From CAYGXH01 sp964354485 (GTDB taxonomy: Bacteria; Bacteroidota; Ignavibacteria; UBA10030; SZUA-254), in NCBI GenBank assembly GCA_964354485.1, contig CAYGZY010000150.1:1-24443 (forward strand): a DNA stretch of 24,443 nucleotides, read 5' to 3'. A program made the translations under genes and the position numbers. The notes beneath the pieces were generated by a model. The model searched no databases. It was not told the origin of the DNA and saw only the letters and a list, made by a program, of their open reading frames with translations. Every line of letters starts with the position of its first letter. Positions within the stretch are counted from its first letter, which is position 1. Shown piece by piece: positions 1 through 7,827 of this stretch.

Positions 1-1559
1 GTCGCGCTCGGAACTCCGGTAGATTTTCGTGCATCCTCGAGAACGAGACCGAGGTAATTCCGGACAACAAAGGCAACACTCAGATCCGATTCTCCGATTT
101 TCACAGCCATGCGCTTCGATTCGATACGCGCGTTATCAAACTGTACGCTTCCGGATAAATCTTTCATAGAATTCGGATTTGTTTTACTCTTTATGAAAAC
201 ATCCCTGAACTCGGCATTCCCCTGCGCCTTGATTGCCTGCGGCGTTTTTACCTTTCCCTGACATGAAAAATCGCAGGTAACGCTGCCGCGGAGTTCCGTT
301 CCTTCTTCCAACGGATAAAAGTCTTTTATTTCACTCAGATCCATCTGACCCGCAAGCGACAGAAAGATGACAGGATCTTCGAAATCGGAGGTCATAAACT
401 TTCCGCTTACAGTTGCTTTGCCGGCAGCGGCACGGAAAGTATTTATGTTAAACACACCAGCGCCTGACTTGCCATGCACAGTTGCGGGACGTTCAAATGA
501 ACCATCTAAATTTATACCGGTGACAGCTTTGGGCAGTGACGTGTATTGAATACTGCCGTCTGAAATCGTAAACGATACTTTCACGCCGGGCATCAATGTG
601 TCGTTCATCTCGCCCTGTATTACGGCTGAAAACGAAATATTCCCCGAGCTTTGCAGACCTTTAGCTGTCTGCAGGAATTCTGCCGGGATGAGCGAGAGAA
701 GCTGCGACATTTCCGTCCCAGCCGACCCGATATTCAAGTTTATCTTCATTGTTCCCTTATTGAAACCTTCGACCGCACCGGCAGCCGTCAGCGGTATTTC
801 TTTTAATCTTATAGACATTTTTTGGACATCGATCGCGTCACGCTCCGGTTCATAGGATGCCCGCAGAGCTACTGAGAGCGGCTGTTCTCTGAGATACCAC
901 ATAAGCAATGAACCGTAGCTGAATTTTTTGACATAAGTAGAGTCAGAGATAGTCATCCTCCCTTTTCCGCCCTCCGACTCGATTGAAACTCTCTGCTGAA
1001 GCCCGTCGATCATCATCCTATTCCCGGCTTGCCTGTCGAGGTACTCAATTTTACCGTTAATGATTTCAAGATTGGAGATCAGGAACGACCCTGCAACTTC
1101 TGCCTCAACTTCGTCTTTCCTCGCCGTATCCGGGCCCGCCTGTGCTTCACCCATGCCAAGGGAATAGTTAGCTGTCCCTTCCGGAGTAACCTCGAGATAA
1201 ATTGAAGGGAGATTCACAATTATGTAGCTGATATCGAGCTTATTTCGCAGAAGTTTAAAAATGTTGATTTTCAGCTTCAGATTCTCTACGGAGACAAACT
1301 CACTACGTTTAAATGTGCTGTCGGGCGGACCAGAAAGAGCCAGACCGTCAACCGAAATAGCCAGAGCGGGAAACACCGACAGGGAAATACTTTTTATAGA
1401 AACGGTTCGGTGGGTCGCTTGTTCAATGCGAGGAATGACGAGAGCTGCCAGGCGATCGCTTGTCAGGTATAATTTCAGTGCAAGAATTGCAATCAGCAGT
1501 AGGAAGATTGGTACAGCGATGATCGTAATCCATATTTTCTTTTTCTTGCTCAATCCCAT
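1..1559 (-). CDS. AsmA-like membrane-anchored protein, 3' end beyond the window
   Basis: Reading the minus strand from ATG at 1557-1559 gives 519 open codons to the window edge, so the C-terminus is missing. The protein opens with a lysine-rich stretch (MGLSKKKK) and one hydrophobic segment at about residues 9-30. The following 'SDRLAALVIPRIEQATHRTV' region resembles the start of the AsmA family, and a long beta-rich body follows. AsmA-like proteins are inner-membrane-anchored periplasmic proteins linked to outer-membrane assembly and lipid transport; the family is assigned by eye. A sigma70-like promoter lies about 30 bases upstream of the start (1593-1621). No clear Shine-Dalgarno site precedes the ATG. 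The gene diverges from the YbbR gene. The exact substrate or role is unknown. Confidence 0.75.
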   Translation of the reverse strand, partial: MGLSKKKKIWITIIAVPIFLLLIAILALKLYLTSDRLAALVIPRIEQATHRTVSIKSISLSVFPALAISVDGLALSGPPDSTFKRSEFVSVENLKLKINIFKLLRNKLDISYIIVNLPSIYLEVTPEGTANYSLGMGEAQAGPDTARKDEVEAEVAGSFLISNLEIINGKIEYLDRQAGNRMMIDGLQQRVSIESEGGKGRMTISDSTYVKKFSYGSLLMWYLREQPLSVALRASYEPERDAIDVQKMSIRLKEIPLTAAGAVEGFNKGTMKINLNIGSAGTEMSQLLSLIPAEFLQTAKGLQSSGNISFSAVIQGEMNDTLMPGVKVSFTISDGSIQYTSLPKAVTGINLDGSFERPATVHGKSGAGVFNINTFRAAAGKATVSGKFMTSDFEDPVIFLSLAGQMDLSEIKDFYPLEEGTELRGSVTCDFSCQGKVKTPQAIKAQGNAEFRDVFIKSKTNPNSMKDLSGSVQFDNARIESKRMAVKIGESDLSVAFVVRNYLGLVLEDARKSTGVPSA

Positions 1560-1592
1560 GGTTTGGTCGTCCGAGTAATTTAAGTTTTTTAA

Positions 1593-1621
1593 AATATACC
1601 TAAATGTGCAAGAAATCGCAA
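1593..1621 (-). promoter_or_regulatory. Sigma70-like promoter of the AsmA-like gene
   Basis: On the minus strand there is a -35 TTGCGA (1616-1621) and a -10 TATATT (1593-1598), separated by exactly 17 bases. The expected transcript start near 1586 gives a leader of about 27 bases. It is found by inspection only. It sits back to back with the YbbR promoter. Confidence 0.55.
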
Positions 1622-1631
1622 CCGCACGTAA

Positions 1632-1660
1632 TTGACAAAATCCTCTCGATTAAGTATATT
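1632..1660 (+). promoter_or_regulatory. Consensus sigma70 promoter of the YbbR-pdxJ unit
   Basis: A perfect -35 TTGACA (1632-1637) is followed after 17 bases by TATATT (1655-1660). The first TTG of the -35 box is also the first possible start codon of the YbbR reading frame. The promoter therefore argues against translation from that TTG and in favour of the ATG at 1740, with a leader of about 70 bases. Confidence 0.7.
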
Positions 1661-1739
1661 CGAATCACACGGTGTCCTCTTTCACGCGTGCATTGCGTTG
1701 GAATTAAGGCGCGTATGGAAAACGACCACATACTATTTT

Positions 1740-2663
1740 ATGGAACCTAAACGATACTATATTATCATTGCCTCGCTGATCTTTGCACTTCTGGCATGGC
1801 TTTCCGTTAACCTTCGGGAGGAGTATACCATCGTCAAGGTTCTTCCGGTGACGATAGAAAATCTGAAGTCCGGGATAGCCCTGAAGTACCCTGTTCCCAG
1901 GAATGTTGCCGTCCGCTTTCGGGGAAAAGGGCTTGCGCTGGCAGGATTATACCTTGTTCCGCAGGTCCAATACTACATTGATGTTTCTTCTGTAAGCCGC
2001 GAGGACTTCTATTTAACAAAAGCCAACCTGCTCGAACATGTGACGCTCCCGACAGCCCTACAATCCATTGATGTCACTCCTGACACGATCACGCTTGCTA
2101 TGGATGAGTTTCAGGAGAAAAAAGTCAGTGTTGCCCCGCGGATTATTCTCAACTACCGTGAAGGGTACGGGCAGGTCGGGCCCATTCGACTTTCCCCGGA
2201 CAGCATAACCATCAGCGGTTCTAAGACAGCCCTCAGTACAATAAACTCGTGGCCCACAGCCTATAAAAAAATTAACGACATCAGATCGCCGATTGAATAC
2301 ACGCTCCCGTTGGAAGAATCTGAATATTATTCAATCGAACTGACCGAGAGGTCCGCTCGTCTGCTGATAGATGTACAGCCGTTTGCCGAGAAGACATTCA
2401 CAGGCATTCCGGTTCGCGTAACGGGTGTCCCTCTGAACCGGGAGGTTGTTTTTATTCCTCCGAAAATGGATATCATTGTACGCGGTGGGATTGAGCAACT
2501 TGCGAAACTCCAGGAGAATGATTTTCTGCTTTCCATGAATTACGAGCTGCTTCCTCAGGATTCGGTAGCACTTGTTACACCGATTCTTACCTCGTCCCCC
2601 GATGTGAAGATTGTCAATAAAAAACCGGAACAATTCCAGTTCATTATCAGAAAGAAACTGTAG
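1740..2663 (+). CDS. YbbR-like domain protein (CdaR-like)
   Basis: From ATG 1740 the product is 307 residues: a short basic N-terminus (MEPKRYY), one membrane segment at about residues 7-24, then a long extracytoplasmic part with repeated beta-strand units of the YbbR type (for example 'VRFRGKG' and 'IPVRVTG'). YbbR proteins such as CdaR regulate the c-di-AMP cyclase CdaA where the two are linked, but no cyclase gene lies in this window, so that role is not shown. The reading frame is open back to TTG 1632, but that codon lies inside a consensus -35 box and the membrane segment directly follows the ATG at 1740, so I chose 1740. pdxJ begins 19 bases after its stop, suggesting co-transcription. 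Confidence 0.8.
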   Translation: MEPKRYYIIIASLIFALLAWLSVNLREEYTIVKVLPVTIENLKSGIALKYPVPRNVAVRFRGKGLALAGLYLVPQVQYYIDVSSVSREDFYLTKANLLEHVTLPTALQSIDVTPDTITLAMDEFQEKKVSVAPRIILNYREGYGQVGPIRLSPDSITISGSKTALSTINSWPTAYKKINDIRSPIEYTLPLEESEYYSIELTERSARLLIDVQPFAEKTFTGIPVRVTGVPLNREVVFIPPKMDIIVRGGIEQLAKLQENDFLLSMNYELLPQDSVALVTPILTSSPDVKIVNKKPEQFQFIIRKKL

Positions 2664-2682
2664 CGGGGCAGAGAGAATAACG

Positions 2683-3399
2683 ATGAGACTTGCCGTCAAT
2701 ATCGATCACATTGCAACAGTACGAAATGCGAGAGGCTGCAGTGTCCCTGATCTTGTAGAGAGCGCACGCATTGCCGAGCGCGCCGGTGTTGACGGGATCG
2801 TATGTCACCTCCGGGAAGACCGGCGCCACATCCGTGATGAAGATGTCAGGACATTGCGGAAAATCATTACGACCAAGCTCGACCTTGAGATGGCTGCAAC
2901 GCCGGAGATCATCTCTGTTGCATTAAGCGTGAAGCCCGATCTTGTTACACTCGTTCCTGAAAAACGCGAGGAGCTTACGACCGAAGGGGGACTTGATATT
3001 TACAGACTGCGGAAAACGCTGAAAAGGGTAGTCAAACAGTTTCATGAACACCATATTCCTGTCAGTTTATTCGTTGACCCCGACACCGTACAGATAAAAA
3101 CTGCAAAGGACATAGAAGCTGACTTTATAGAACTTCACACCGGCGACTATGCAAACGCACGATCAACTGCTTCAATTAAAAAACATCTCAGAATCATCAC
3201 AGAAATGGCTTCACTCGGACGCGAACTCGGGTTGCGTGTGAATGCCGGTCACGGACTCGACTACGACAATATTAAACCGATTGCCGGCATCAGCGACATT
3301 GAAGAAGTAAGCATCGGTCACGCGATTATTGTTCGTGCTCTCTTTGTGGGTTTTGAGCAGGCAATACGCGAAATGCTGAAACTTACGAAGAAACGGTAA
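2683..3399 (+). CDS. pdxJ: Pyridoxine 5'-phosphate synthase
   Basis: PdxJ condenses 1-deoxy-D-xylulose 5-phosphate with 3-amino-2-oxopropyl phosphate to pyridoxine 5'-phosphate, the last ring-forming step of DXP-dependent vitamin B6 synthesis, in the cytoplasm. The 238-residue product has the family's usual length and motifs: NIDHIATVRNARG at residues 6-18, HLREDRRHI at 42-50, VPEKREELTTEGG at 91-103, then FVDPD, ELHTGDYA, NAGHGLDYDN and SIGHAI. The frame is open upstream into the YbbR gene, but ATG 2683 starts the conserved MRLAVNIDHIA and has a GAGAG Shine-Dalgarno site a few bases upstream. It follows the YbbR gene closely and probably shares its promoter. No other B6 gene is nearby. Confidence 0.97.
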   Translation: MRLAVNIDHIATVRNARGCSVPDLVESARIAERAGVDGIVCHLREDRRHIRDEDVRTLRKIITTKLDLEMAATPEIISVALSVKPDLVTLVPEKREELTTEGGLDIYRLRKTLKRVVKQFHEHHIPVSLFVDPDTVQIKTAKDIEADFIELHTGDYANARSTASIKKHLRIITEMASLGRELGLRVNAGHGLDYDNIKPIAGISDIEEVSIGHAIIVRALFVGFEQAIREMLKLTKKR

Positions 3400-3406
3400 G
3401 GTAATT

Positions 3407-3425
3407 CTGCCCTGTGTCCGGGCAG
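3407..3425. terminator. Possible bidirectional terminator hairpin
   Basis: The arms CTGCCC (3407-3412) and GGGCAG (3420-3425) with a 7-base loop fill the 42-base gap between the converging pdxJ and bifunctional nuclease genes. There is no T-run on either side, so strength as an intrinsic terminator is doubtful. Confidence 0.4.
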
Positions 3426-3441
3426 GAATCGGGGATCGCTA

Positions 3442-3993
3442 TTAATGCTGTTGTTCCAGTTTTTTAATCTCATCCCGGAGCTGTGCCGCCCGCTCATATT
3501 CTTCACGCTCAACCGCTTCATTCAACTGTGCTTTCAGAGCTTCCAACCTCGTCAGGTGACCTTCAGCGGTGGGTTGTGACGATTCCACATCTTCATTATC
3601 CGGCATGAATGCGGCTTCCTTCATCACTTTTTCTGCGACGAAGATCGGGACTCCGAAGCGGACTGCGAGTGCAATGGCATCGCTCGGCCTGGCATCGACA
3701 TCCTGTCCGTCGAAACTCAATGTCGCAAAGAATGTACCGTCACGCAATTCGCTGATTGTAATCTCGTTGAGTTCTGCCCCGAGCGATTCGAGGATATTTT
3801 TTATGAGATCGTGCGTCAGAGGACGCGGCGGCTTGATCCCCTCAATCTCGAGGGCGATAGACTGCGCTTCAAAGGCGCCAATGATGATAGGCAGACGTCT
3901 GTTACCATTGACCTCCTTCAGAATAAGGGCATAGGCACCGCCGCTTGCCGGGCTTGTTGATAATCCTAGTATGTCAACCTGTACTTTTTCCAC
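3442..3993 (-). CDS. Bifunctional nuclease family protein (DUF151) with C-terminal UVR motif
   Basis: The 183-residue product has a bifunctional-nuclease (DUF151) domain at about residues 1-130, including 'LPIIIGAFEAQSIA' and the family hallmark 'DARPSDAIALA' (100-110), then an acidic linker and a UVR motif at 151-180 (LKAQLNEAVEREEYERAAQL...). Family members have reported nuclease activity, and UVR motifs mediate UvrB-UvrC-type or Clp-adaptor contacts; neither is proven here. Translation appears to start at GTG 3991-3993, which opens the conserved MEKVQVDILGL sequence and has AAAGGA about 10 bases upstream. It lies 14 bases behind etfA and is probably the last gene of the etfBA operon. Confidence 0.88.
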   Translation of the reverse strand: MEKVQVDILGLSTSPASGGAYALILKEVNGNRRLPIIIGAFEAQSIALEIEGIKPPRPLTHDLIKNILESLGAELNEITISELRDGTFFATLSFDGQDVDARPSDAIALAVRFGVPIFVAEKVMKEAAFMPDNEDVESSQPTAEGHLTRLEALKAQLNEAVEREEYERAAQLRDEIKKLEQQH

Positions 3994-4007
3994 GTCGGAT
4001 AATTCCT

Positions 4008-4982
4008 TTACGTTCCTACTGCTTTGCGCAGTTCCTCAGTCAGTGCCGGGAGTATCTCAAATACATCACCGACAATGCCGTAGTCGGCGACCTGGAAGAT
4101 TGGCGCGTCTTTATCCTTGTTGATGGCAACGATGTACTTTGATGAAGACATTCCGGCAAGGTGCTGGATTGCACCCGAAATACCGCATGCTATGTAGAGT
4201 GTGGGTGCTACCGTTTTTCCGGTTTGCCCGACCTGTTCATCGTGCGGACGCCATCCTGCATCGACTACGGCGCGTGATGCGCCGACAGCCGCACCGAGAG
4301 TATCGGCAAGCTTTTCAATCAGGCTGAAGTTTTCGGGTCCTTTCATCCCACGGCCGCCCGAAACGACGATACTGGCTTCCGTAACATCAGGACGTCCTTC
4401 AATAACTTTAATGCCGGTTACTCGTGTAGTAAAGTCGGCATCAGCAACATTGCAGGAAATTTTCTCCACCACCGAGGTCGTTCCTTTTACCGGGACTGCA
4501 GTAAAGACGTTCGGCCGAAGCGTATACACCTGAATGGGTGAAATCACCTTCACATCTGCCAGAGCTTTCCCCGCGTACACCGGCCGTGTTGCGATAATTT
4601 TCCCTCCATCAACCCGCAGTGCAATACAGTCGGCTGCCACACCCGCGGAAAGCTTAGCGGCTATGCGGGGCGCAAGGTCTTTACCCATCTGACTCGCCGG
4701 CAGAAGCAGGATGGTTGCCTGTTCTCTCTGAACAATTTCCGTTATGACTTTTGCATACGCTGTCGTGGAGTATTGCTGTAACCGCTGGTGGTCTGCAAGC
4801 AATATACGTCGGGCGCCGTATTCGCCGAGCGCCGGTGCACTGCTCTCGAGGTTATGACCGACAATAACAGAAACCAGGTTGGCGCCCAATTGCTGCGCGA
4901 TGTTGTTTCCTGCCGTCACGACTTCGAAAGCAGATTTTTTCAACTTACCTTCACGCTGTTCTGCAAACGCGATAATTTTCAT
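4008..4982 (-). CDS. etfA: Electron transfer flavoprotein alpha subunit
   Basis: EtfA pairs with EtfB to form the soluble FAD-containing heterodimer that carries electrons from acyl-CoA and similar dehydrogenases to the membrane quinone oxidoreductase. The 324-residue product has the usual size, an N-terminal alpha/beta domain, and the C-terminal FAD-binding domain with SGGRG (208-212), GASR (234-237), QVGQTGKTV (250-258), GISGAIQH (267-274) and ADYGIVGD (299-306). It lies 44 bases downstream of etfB and 14 bases upstream of the bifunctional nuclease gene. The ATG has no close Shine-Dalgarno site. No acyl-CoA dehydrogenase or ETF:quinone oxidoreductase gene is in the window. Confidence 0.96.
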   Translation of the reverse strand: MKIIAFAEQREGKLKKSAFEVVTAGNNIAQQLGANLVSVIVGHNLESSAPALGEYGARRILLADHQRLQQYSTTAYAKVITEIVQREQATILLLPASQMGKDLAPRIAAKLSAGVAADCIALRVDGGKIIATRPVYAGKALADVKVISPIQVYTLRPNVFTAVPVKGTTSVVEKISCNVADADFTTRVTGIKVIEGRPDVTEASIVVSGGRGMKGPENFSLIEKLADTLGAAVGASRAVVDAGWRPHDEQVGQTGKTVAPTLYIACGISGAIQHLAGMSSSKYIVAINKDKDAPIFQVADYGIVGDVFEILPALTEELRKAVGT

Positions 4983-5026
4983 AGGGATGATTCTGTCAAT
5001 TTCCTTATTTGATCCTGAAAACTATG

Positions 5027-5773
5027 TTATAGTATTTTTGCTTCTTCCCTCAGGAGACGAACCAGCTCCGGCACCGCATCGGTGTCGGCACCGACTATTT
5101 TTCCTGCCTGCTTCATGGAGGGTTTTTGCAGTCCGACGACATCGACCACCGACGGATAATTTGCCGGTTGGTGTTCTTCTATCGGTTTTGTTTTCGATGC
5201 CATGATCCCTTTCAGAGAGGGATATCTCGGTTCGTTTAATCCCTTTTGGGCAGAGATAACAACGGGCATGCTCGTTTCGACAATCTCGCGCCCCCCTTCA
5301 ATTTCACGTTCACAGGTAATCTTTTTATCCTCGAAGTTGAGCGCAACGACCGCAGAAACGGACGGGATGCCGAGGAGCTCACCCACGAGACCCGGCATTT
5401 GCTCACCGTAGTAATCGATCGACTGTTTACCGAAGAAGATACAGTCAGGTGAAAGTTTTTTCAATTCGTCGGCAAGCGCTTGTGCGACTGAAAATGAATC
5501 CCGCGGCGAATTATCCTTTAAAAGAATTGCCTTATCGATTCCCATCGCGAGCGTCTTGCGCAGAGCTTCCTTGTGTCCGTCGCCGCCAAGAGTAAGAGCA
5601 ATGGTTTCACCTCCCATTTTTTCCTTCAGCTGGAGGGCTGCTTCCACTGCAAACTCATCGTACGGATTGAGGATGAAGTTTACTCCTGTTTTATCTATCG
5701 TTTTCCCTTCCGTGCCGATTTTTATCTTTGCTTCGGTATCCGGCACGTGGTTGATGCATGCAACAATTTTCAT
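5027..5773 (-). CDS. etfB: Electron transfer flavoprotein beta subunit
   Basis: This is the EtfB partner of the downstream EtfA. The 248-residue product begins with the typical MKIVACINHVPDT, has NPYDEFAVEAAL near residues 37-48, TLGGDG near 61-66, and the ETF-beta signature region 'VVISAQKGLNEPRYPSLKGIMASK' in overlapping pieces near residues 170-195. EtfB binds AMP structurally in most ETFs; cofactor type cannot be read with certainty here. It is the first gene of the operon etfB-etfA-nuclease, with a promoter candidate at 5844-5872 and a leader of roughly 64 bases containing a small TGAGGT/ACCTCA hairpin (5806-5821). Confidence 0.96.
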   Translation of the reverse strand: MKIVACINHVPDTEAKIKIGTEGKTIDKTGVNFILNPYDEFAVEAALQLKEKMGGETIALTLGGDGHKEALRKTLAMGIDKAILLKDNSPRDSFSVAQALADELKKLSPDCIFFGKQSIDYYGEQMPGLVGELLGIPSVSAVVALNFEDKKITCEREIEGGREIVETSMPVVISAQKGLNEPRYPSLKGIMASKTKPIEEHQPANYPSVVDVVGLQKPSMKQAGKIVGADTDAVPELVRLLREEAKIL

Positions 5774-5843
5774 AAAGGTACTATAGTTATCGTAAAACCG
5801 TTCAGTGAGGTAGAAACCTCAGATGTGCCCTTCGTGCAAACGG

Positions 5844-5872
5844 AATATAGTTACTCTATTCATAAAAGGCAA
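5844..5872 (-). promoter_or_regulatory. Sigma70-like promoter of the etfBA operon
   Basis: On the minus strand there is -35 TTGCCT (5867-5872), a 17-base spacer and -10 TATATT (5844-5849). The predicted start near 5837 gives a leader of about 64 bases before etfB. It is found by eye and lies 9 bases from the divergent fbp -35 box. Confidence 0.5.
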
Positions 5873-5881
5873 GCAACGGGA

Positions 5882-5910
5882 TTGCAAGTGGAAAGAGATT
5901 TTACTACATT
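5882..5910 (+). promoter_or_regulatory. Sigma70-like promoter of fbp
   Basis: TTGCAA (5882-5887), a 17-base spacer and TACATT (5905-5910) precede fbp, with an expected transcript start near 5917. The -10 box matches only four of six consensus bases, so this is the weaker member of the divergent pair. Confidence 0.45.
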
Positions 5911-5955
5911 TTCCCAATATTTATTACCATCAGGTATAAAATCAAAAGATCGGAA

Positions 5956-6969
5956 ATGTCGACAATGAAAAAACTCATGACGCTCGAACGATTCATTCAC
6001 GAACAGGAACATCATTACCCGTCCGCAACTGGCGAATTTTCAGCCCTTCTCCACGACCTCTCCATAGCAGCCAAACTCGTCTGGAGAGAAGTGAGTAAAG
6101 CGGGTCTCATTAATATCATGGGGGCCACAAAAAGAAAAAATATCAGCGGGGATATCATTCAGAAACTCGATGAATTTGCCGATGAAACAATTTACCGCAC
6201 AATGGACTACAGCGGTCACCTCTGCGTAATGGCTTCGGAGGAGAATGAGGATATTCTGCATATACCGGAAGAGTACAAGTCGGGCACTTATGTCCTCCTC
6301 TACGATCCGCTCGACGGTTCATCCAATATTGAGGCAAACATTACGATCGGATCCATATTTTCCATCTACCGGAGAATTTCACACGGGGGTAAAGGTACGC
6401 TCAGCGATTGTCTCCAACCCGGCCACAAGCAGGTGGCTGCCGGATACATCATTTACGGATCTAGCACCGTTCTGATTTATTCAACGGGAAACGGAGTTCA
6501 CGGTTTCACGTACGATCCGAGCGTCGGCGAGTTCCTCCTTTCCAATGAACATATCACAATTCCAAAAAAGGGAACCATTTACAGCATCAACGAAGGGAAT
6601 TCATGCTACTGGGATGAAGGCATGCGCCGTTACATCAATTATGTAAAAGAGGAGGATAAAACAACGGGCAGGCCCTATTCGCTCCGCTATATCGGAACGA
6701 TGGTCGGCGATGCGCACCGTACCCTGCTCTATGGCGGCATATTTGCATATCCCGGGGATAGGAAAAATCCTAAAGGCAAACTGCGTCTCTGCTACGAATG
6801 CAATCCAATGTCATTCATTATTGAGCAAGCAGGCGGGCGGGCAACCGACGGAAGTAAGCGTATACTCGATCTCCAGCCCACAGCGTTGCACGAACATACT
6901 CCCATCTTTCTCGGAAGCGAGGAAGAAATGAATCTGTGCGAGGAGTTCCTCTCGGGAAAACGCAATTAG
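5956..6969 (+). CDS. fbp: Fructose-1,6-bisphosphatase class I
   Basis: The enzyme hydrolyses fructose 1,6-bisphosphate to fructose 6-phosphate, the committed gluconeogenic step, using divalent metal ions. The 337-residue product has the usual class I length, with the metal-binding acidic pair in 'ASEENED' (about 93-99), the DPLDGSSN motif at 117-124, 'NEGN', and 'LRLCYECNPMSFIIEQAGG' (split across the active-site helix) near the C-terminus. Two in-frame ATGs are possible: 5956 and 5965. GGAA at 5952-5955 abuts the first but sits 9 bases before the second (MKKLMTLERF), so the second start may be the real one. It is monocistronic and divergent from etfB. Confidence 0.96.
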   Translation: MSTMKKLMTLERFIHEQEHHYPSATGEFSALLHDLSIAAKLVWREVSKAGLINIMGATKRKNISGDIIQKLDEFADETIYRTMDYSGHLCVMASEENEDILHIPEEYKSGTYVLLYDPLDGSSNIEANITIGSIFSIYRRISHGGKGTLSDCLQPGHKQVAAGYIIYGSSTVLIYSTGNGVHGFTYDPSVGEFLLSNEHITIPKKGTIYSINEGNSCYWDEGMRRYINYVKEEDKTTGRPYSLRYIGTMVGDAHRTLLYGGIFAYPGDRKNPKGKLRLCYECNPMSFIIEQAGGRATDGSKRILDLQPTALHEHTPIFLGSEEEMNLCEEFLSGKRN

Positions 6970-6982
6970 ATCCACCACTGTC

Positions 6983-7017
6983 TAGGCTATCAGAAACAGT
7001 TAAAACTGTTAAGCCTA
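6983..7017. repeat. Nested palindrome downstream of fbp
   Basis: The inner arms AACAGTT (6995-7001) and AACTGTT (7004-7010) enclose an AA loop; the outer arms TAGGCT (6983-6988) and AGCCTA (7012-7017) extend the stem. It lacks a T-run. It is the same design (7-bp arms, 2-base loop) as palindromes at 7828 and 23348, so I read it as an interspersed repeat, possibly also acting as the fbp transcript end. Confidence 0.6.
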
Positions 7018-7030
7018 CCAAGGTTGTCCG

Positions 7031-7056
7031 TAACCCCCGACTAAAGTCGGGGGTTA
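7031..7056. repeat. GC-rich palindrome, copy 1
   Basis: A 12-bp perfect stem, with arms TAACCCCCGACT and AGTCGGGGGTTA and an AA loop. The same 11-bp core recurs at 7783-7806 with a TC loop, on the far side of the lipoprotein islet. There is no T-run, so it is a REP-like element rather than a clear terminator. Confidence 0.75.
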
Positions 7057-7222
7057 ATAAAATGAACACTTTGAGTCTATTGCTATTCTAAATTATTTTA
7101 GTGAGTGATAAGGTAAGGTACAGTTTGCTTATTGGTTAGAGAGGGGATGATGTTACATCCATAGCCCCCAATGAGCAGACAGATGATATATCTCCAACTT
7201 ATTTGTTCTTTTGTACATTATG

Positions 7223-7453
7223 TCATCTGATCTTTCGCATGATGCCCACCGATTCAAAGGGACAAATATAATCATGTGGTGCCCCCGGCCGTTCATTTAC
7301 TATTACTTTCTCATGTGTGTCCATATCAATACGAATTGTGATATTGCACGTCCCTCCAAAAAAATATTCACGAGAGGCATAAGCAGTACCTTCTTCATCA
7401 GCATCGATCTCGGGATCTTCATCACAATGTAAACATATTGCTATGCCTGACAA
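7223..7453 (-). CDS. Hypothetical protein, probable -1 frame continuation of the lipoprotein
   Basis: A 76-codon frame that would have to start at TTG 7451-7453, two bases after the stop of the lipoprotein gene, with no ATG and no Shine-Dalgarno site of its own. It encodes an acidic, cysteine-containing peptide (CLHCDEDPEID, then TCNITIRIDMD). The frame is open upstream through the end of the lipoprotein gene, and joining the two at the A-run 7460-7466 gives a smooth 'QKREKK-VELSGIAI' junction. I think it is the second half of one protein of about 178 residues, split by an indel or read by programmed frameshifting. The family is not recognised. Confidence 0.5.
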   Translation of the reverse strand: MSGIAICLHCDEDPEIDADEEGTAYASREYFFGGTCNITIRIDMDTHEKVIVNERPGAPHDYICPFESVGIMRKIR

Positions 7454-7455
7454 TT

Positions 7456-7755
7456 CTACTTTTTTTCTCTTTTCTGGTTAATCGTTGACAAAGAAAATTT
7501 AATTTCTGTTTTGGAAATGTAAGTAATCTCGATTGATTGATGGATCGTATCATTTTCATATTGATACTTGTTGATAACTTGTGAGGTGTCCTTCTCACTT
7601 CCGGTGAAATTACTATCAATTGTCGTTTCTTTCCTTATAATTTGATTACTCCCTAAATTTTGATCTTTCAGAATATTCGATTGGCTACATCCCGATATAA
7701 ATATCAGATTACAGAGAAGTAAAGTTAGTATTAAGTATCGCCTACCATATTTCAT
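7456..7755 (-). CDS. Small lipoprotein of unknown function (5' part of a split gene?)
   Basis: The 99-residue product starts at ATG 7753-7755 with a strong GGGGG-type Shine-Dalgarno site 5-8 bases upstream. It has a signal peptide with basic residues (KYGRR), a hydrophobic core and the lipobox ISGC, with lipidated cysteine at residue 23, so it is predicted to be membrane-anchored on the outer side. The mature part is polar and beta-strand-like; no family is recognised. It ends with codons GAA AAA AAG TAG, which form a slippery A-AAA-AAG heptamer immediately before the stop. It is AT-rich compared with fbp and the DUF4139 gene on either side, and is flanked by palindromic repeats, suggesting an acquired islet. 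Confidence 0.65.
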   Translation of the reverse strand: MKYGRRYLILTLLLCNLIFISGCSQSNILKDQNLGSNQIIRKETTIDSNFTGSEKDTSQVINKYQYENDTIHQSIEITYISKTEIKFSLSTINQKREKK

Positions 7756-7782
7756 GTCATCCCCCTTTGAAAAGTTATCATT

Positions 7783-7806
7783 AACCCCCGACTTCAGTCG
7801 GGGGTT
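7783..7806. repeat. GC-rich palindrome, copy 2
   Basis: The arms AACCCCCGACT (7783-7793) and AGTCGGGGGTT (7796-7806) enclose a TC loop; the arms are identical to the copy at 7031-7056. It lies just upstream of the lipoprotein start. Confidence 0.75.
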
Positions 7807-7827
7807 GGTAAAAGCAAAACCTTGATT

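Noticed and set aside
1632..1739. TTG-initiated 36-residue extension of the YbbR protein
   Set aside because: The TTG is part of a consensus -35 box and the extension is not membrane- or signal-like; the ATG at 1740 directly precedes the membrane segment.
2331..2699. 122-codon minus-strand frame
   Set aside because: It is antisense to the YbbR gene and its junction with pdxJ; no motif.
7031..7056. Intrinsic terminator for fbp
   Set aside because: The stem is strong but followed by no T-run on either strand, and the same palindrome recurs at 7783, so an interspersed repeat is a better reading.
7057..7222. Small RNA or tRNA between fbp and the lipoprotein islet
   Set aside because: No cloverleaf, promoter or terminator could be recognised; only weak short stems are present.
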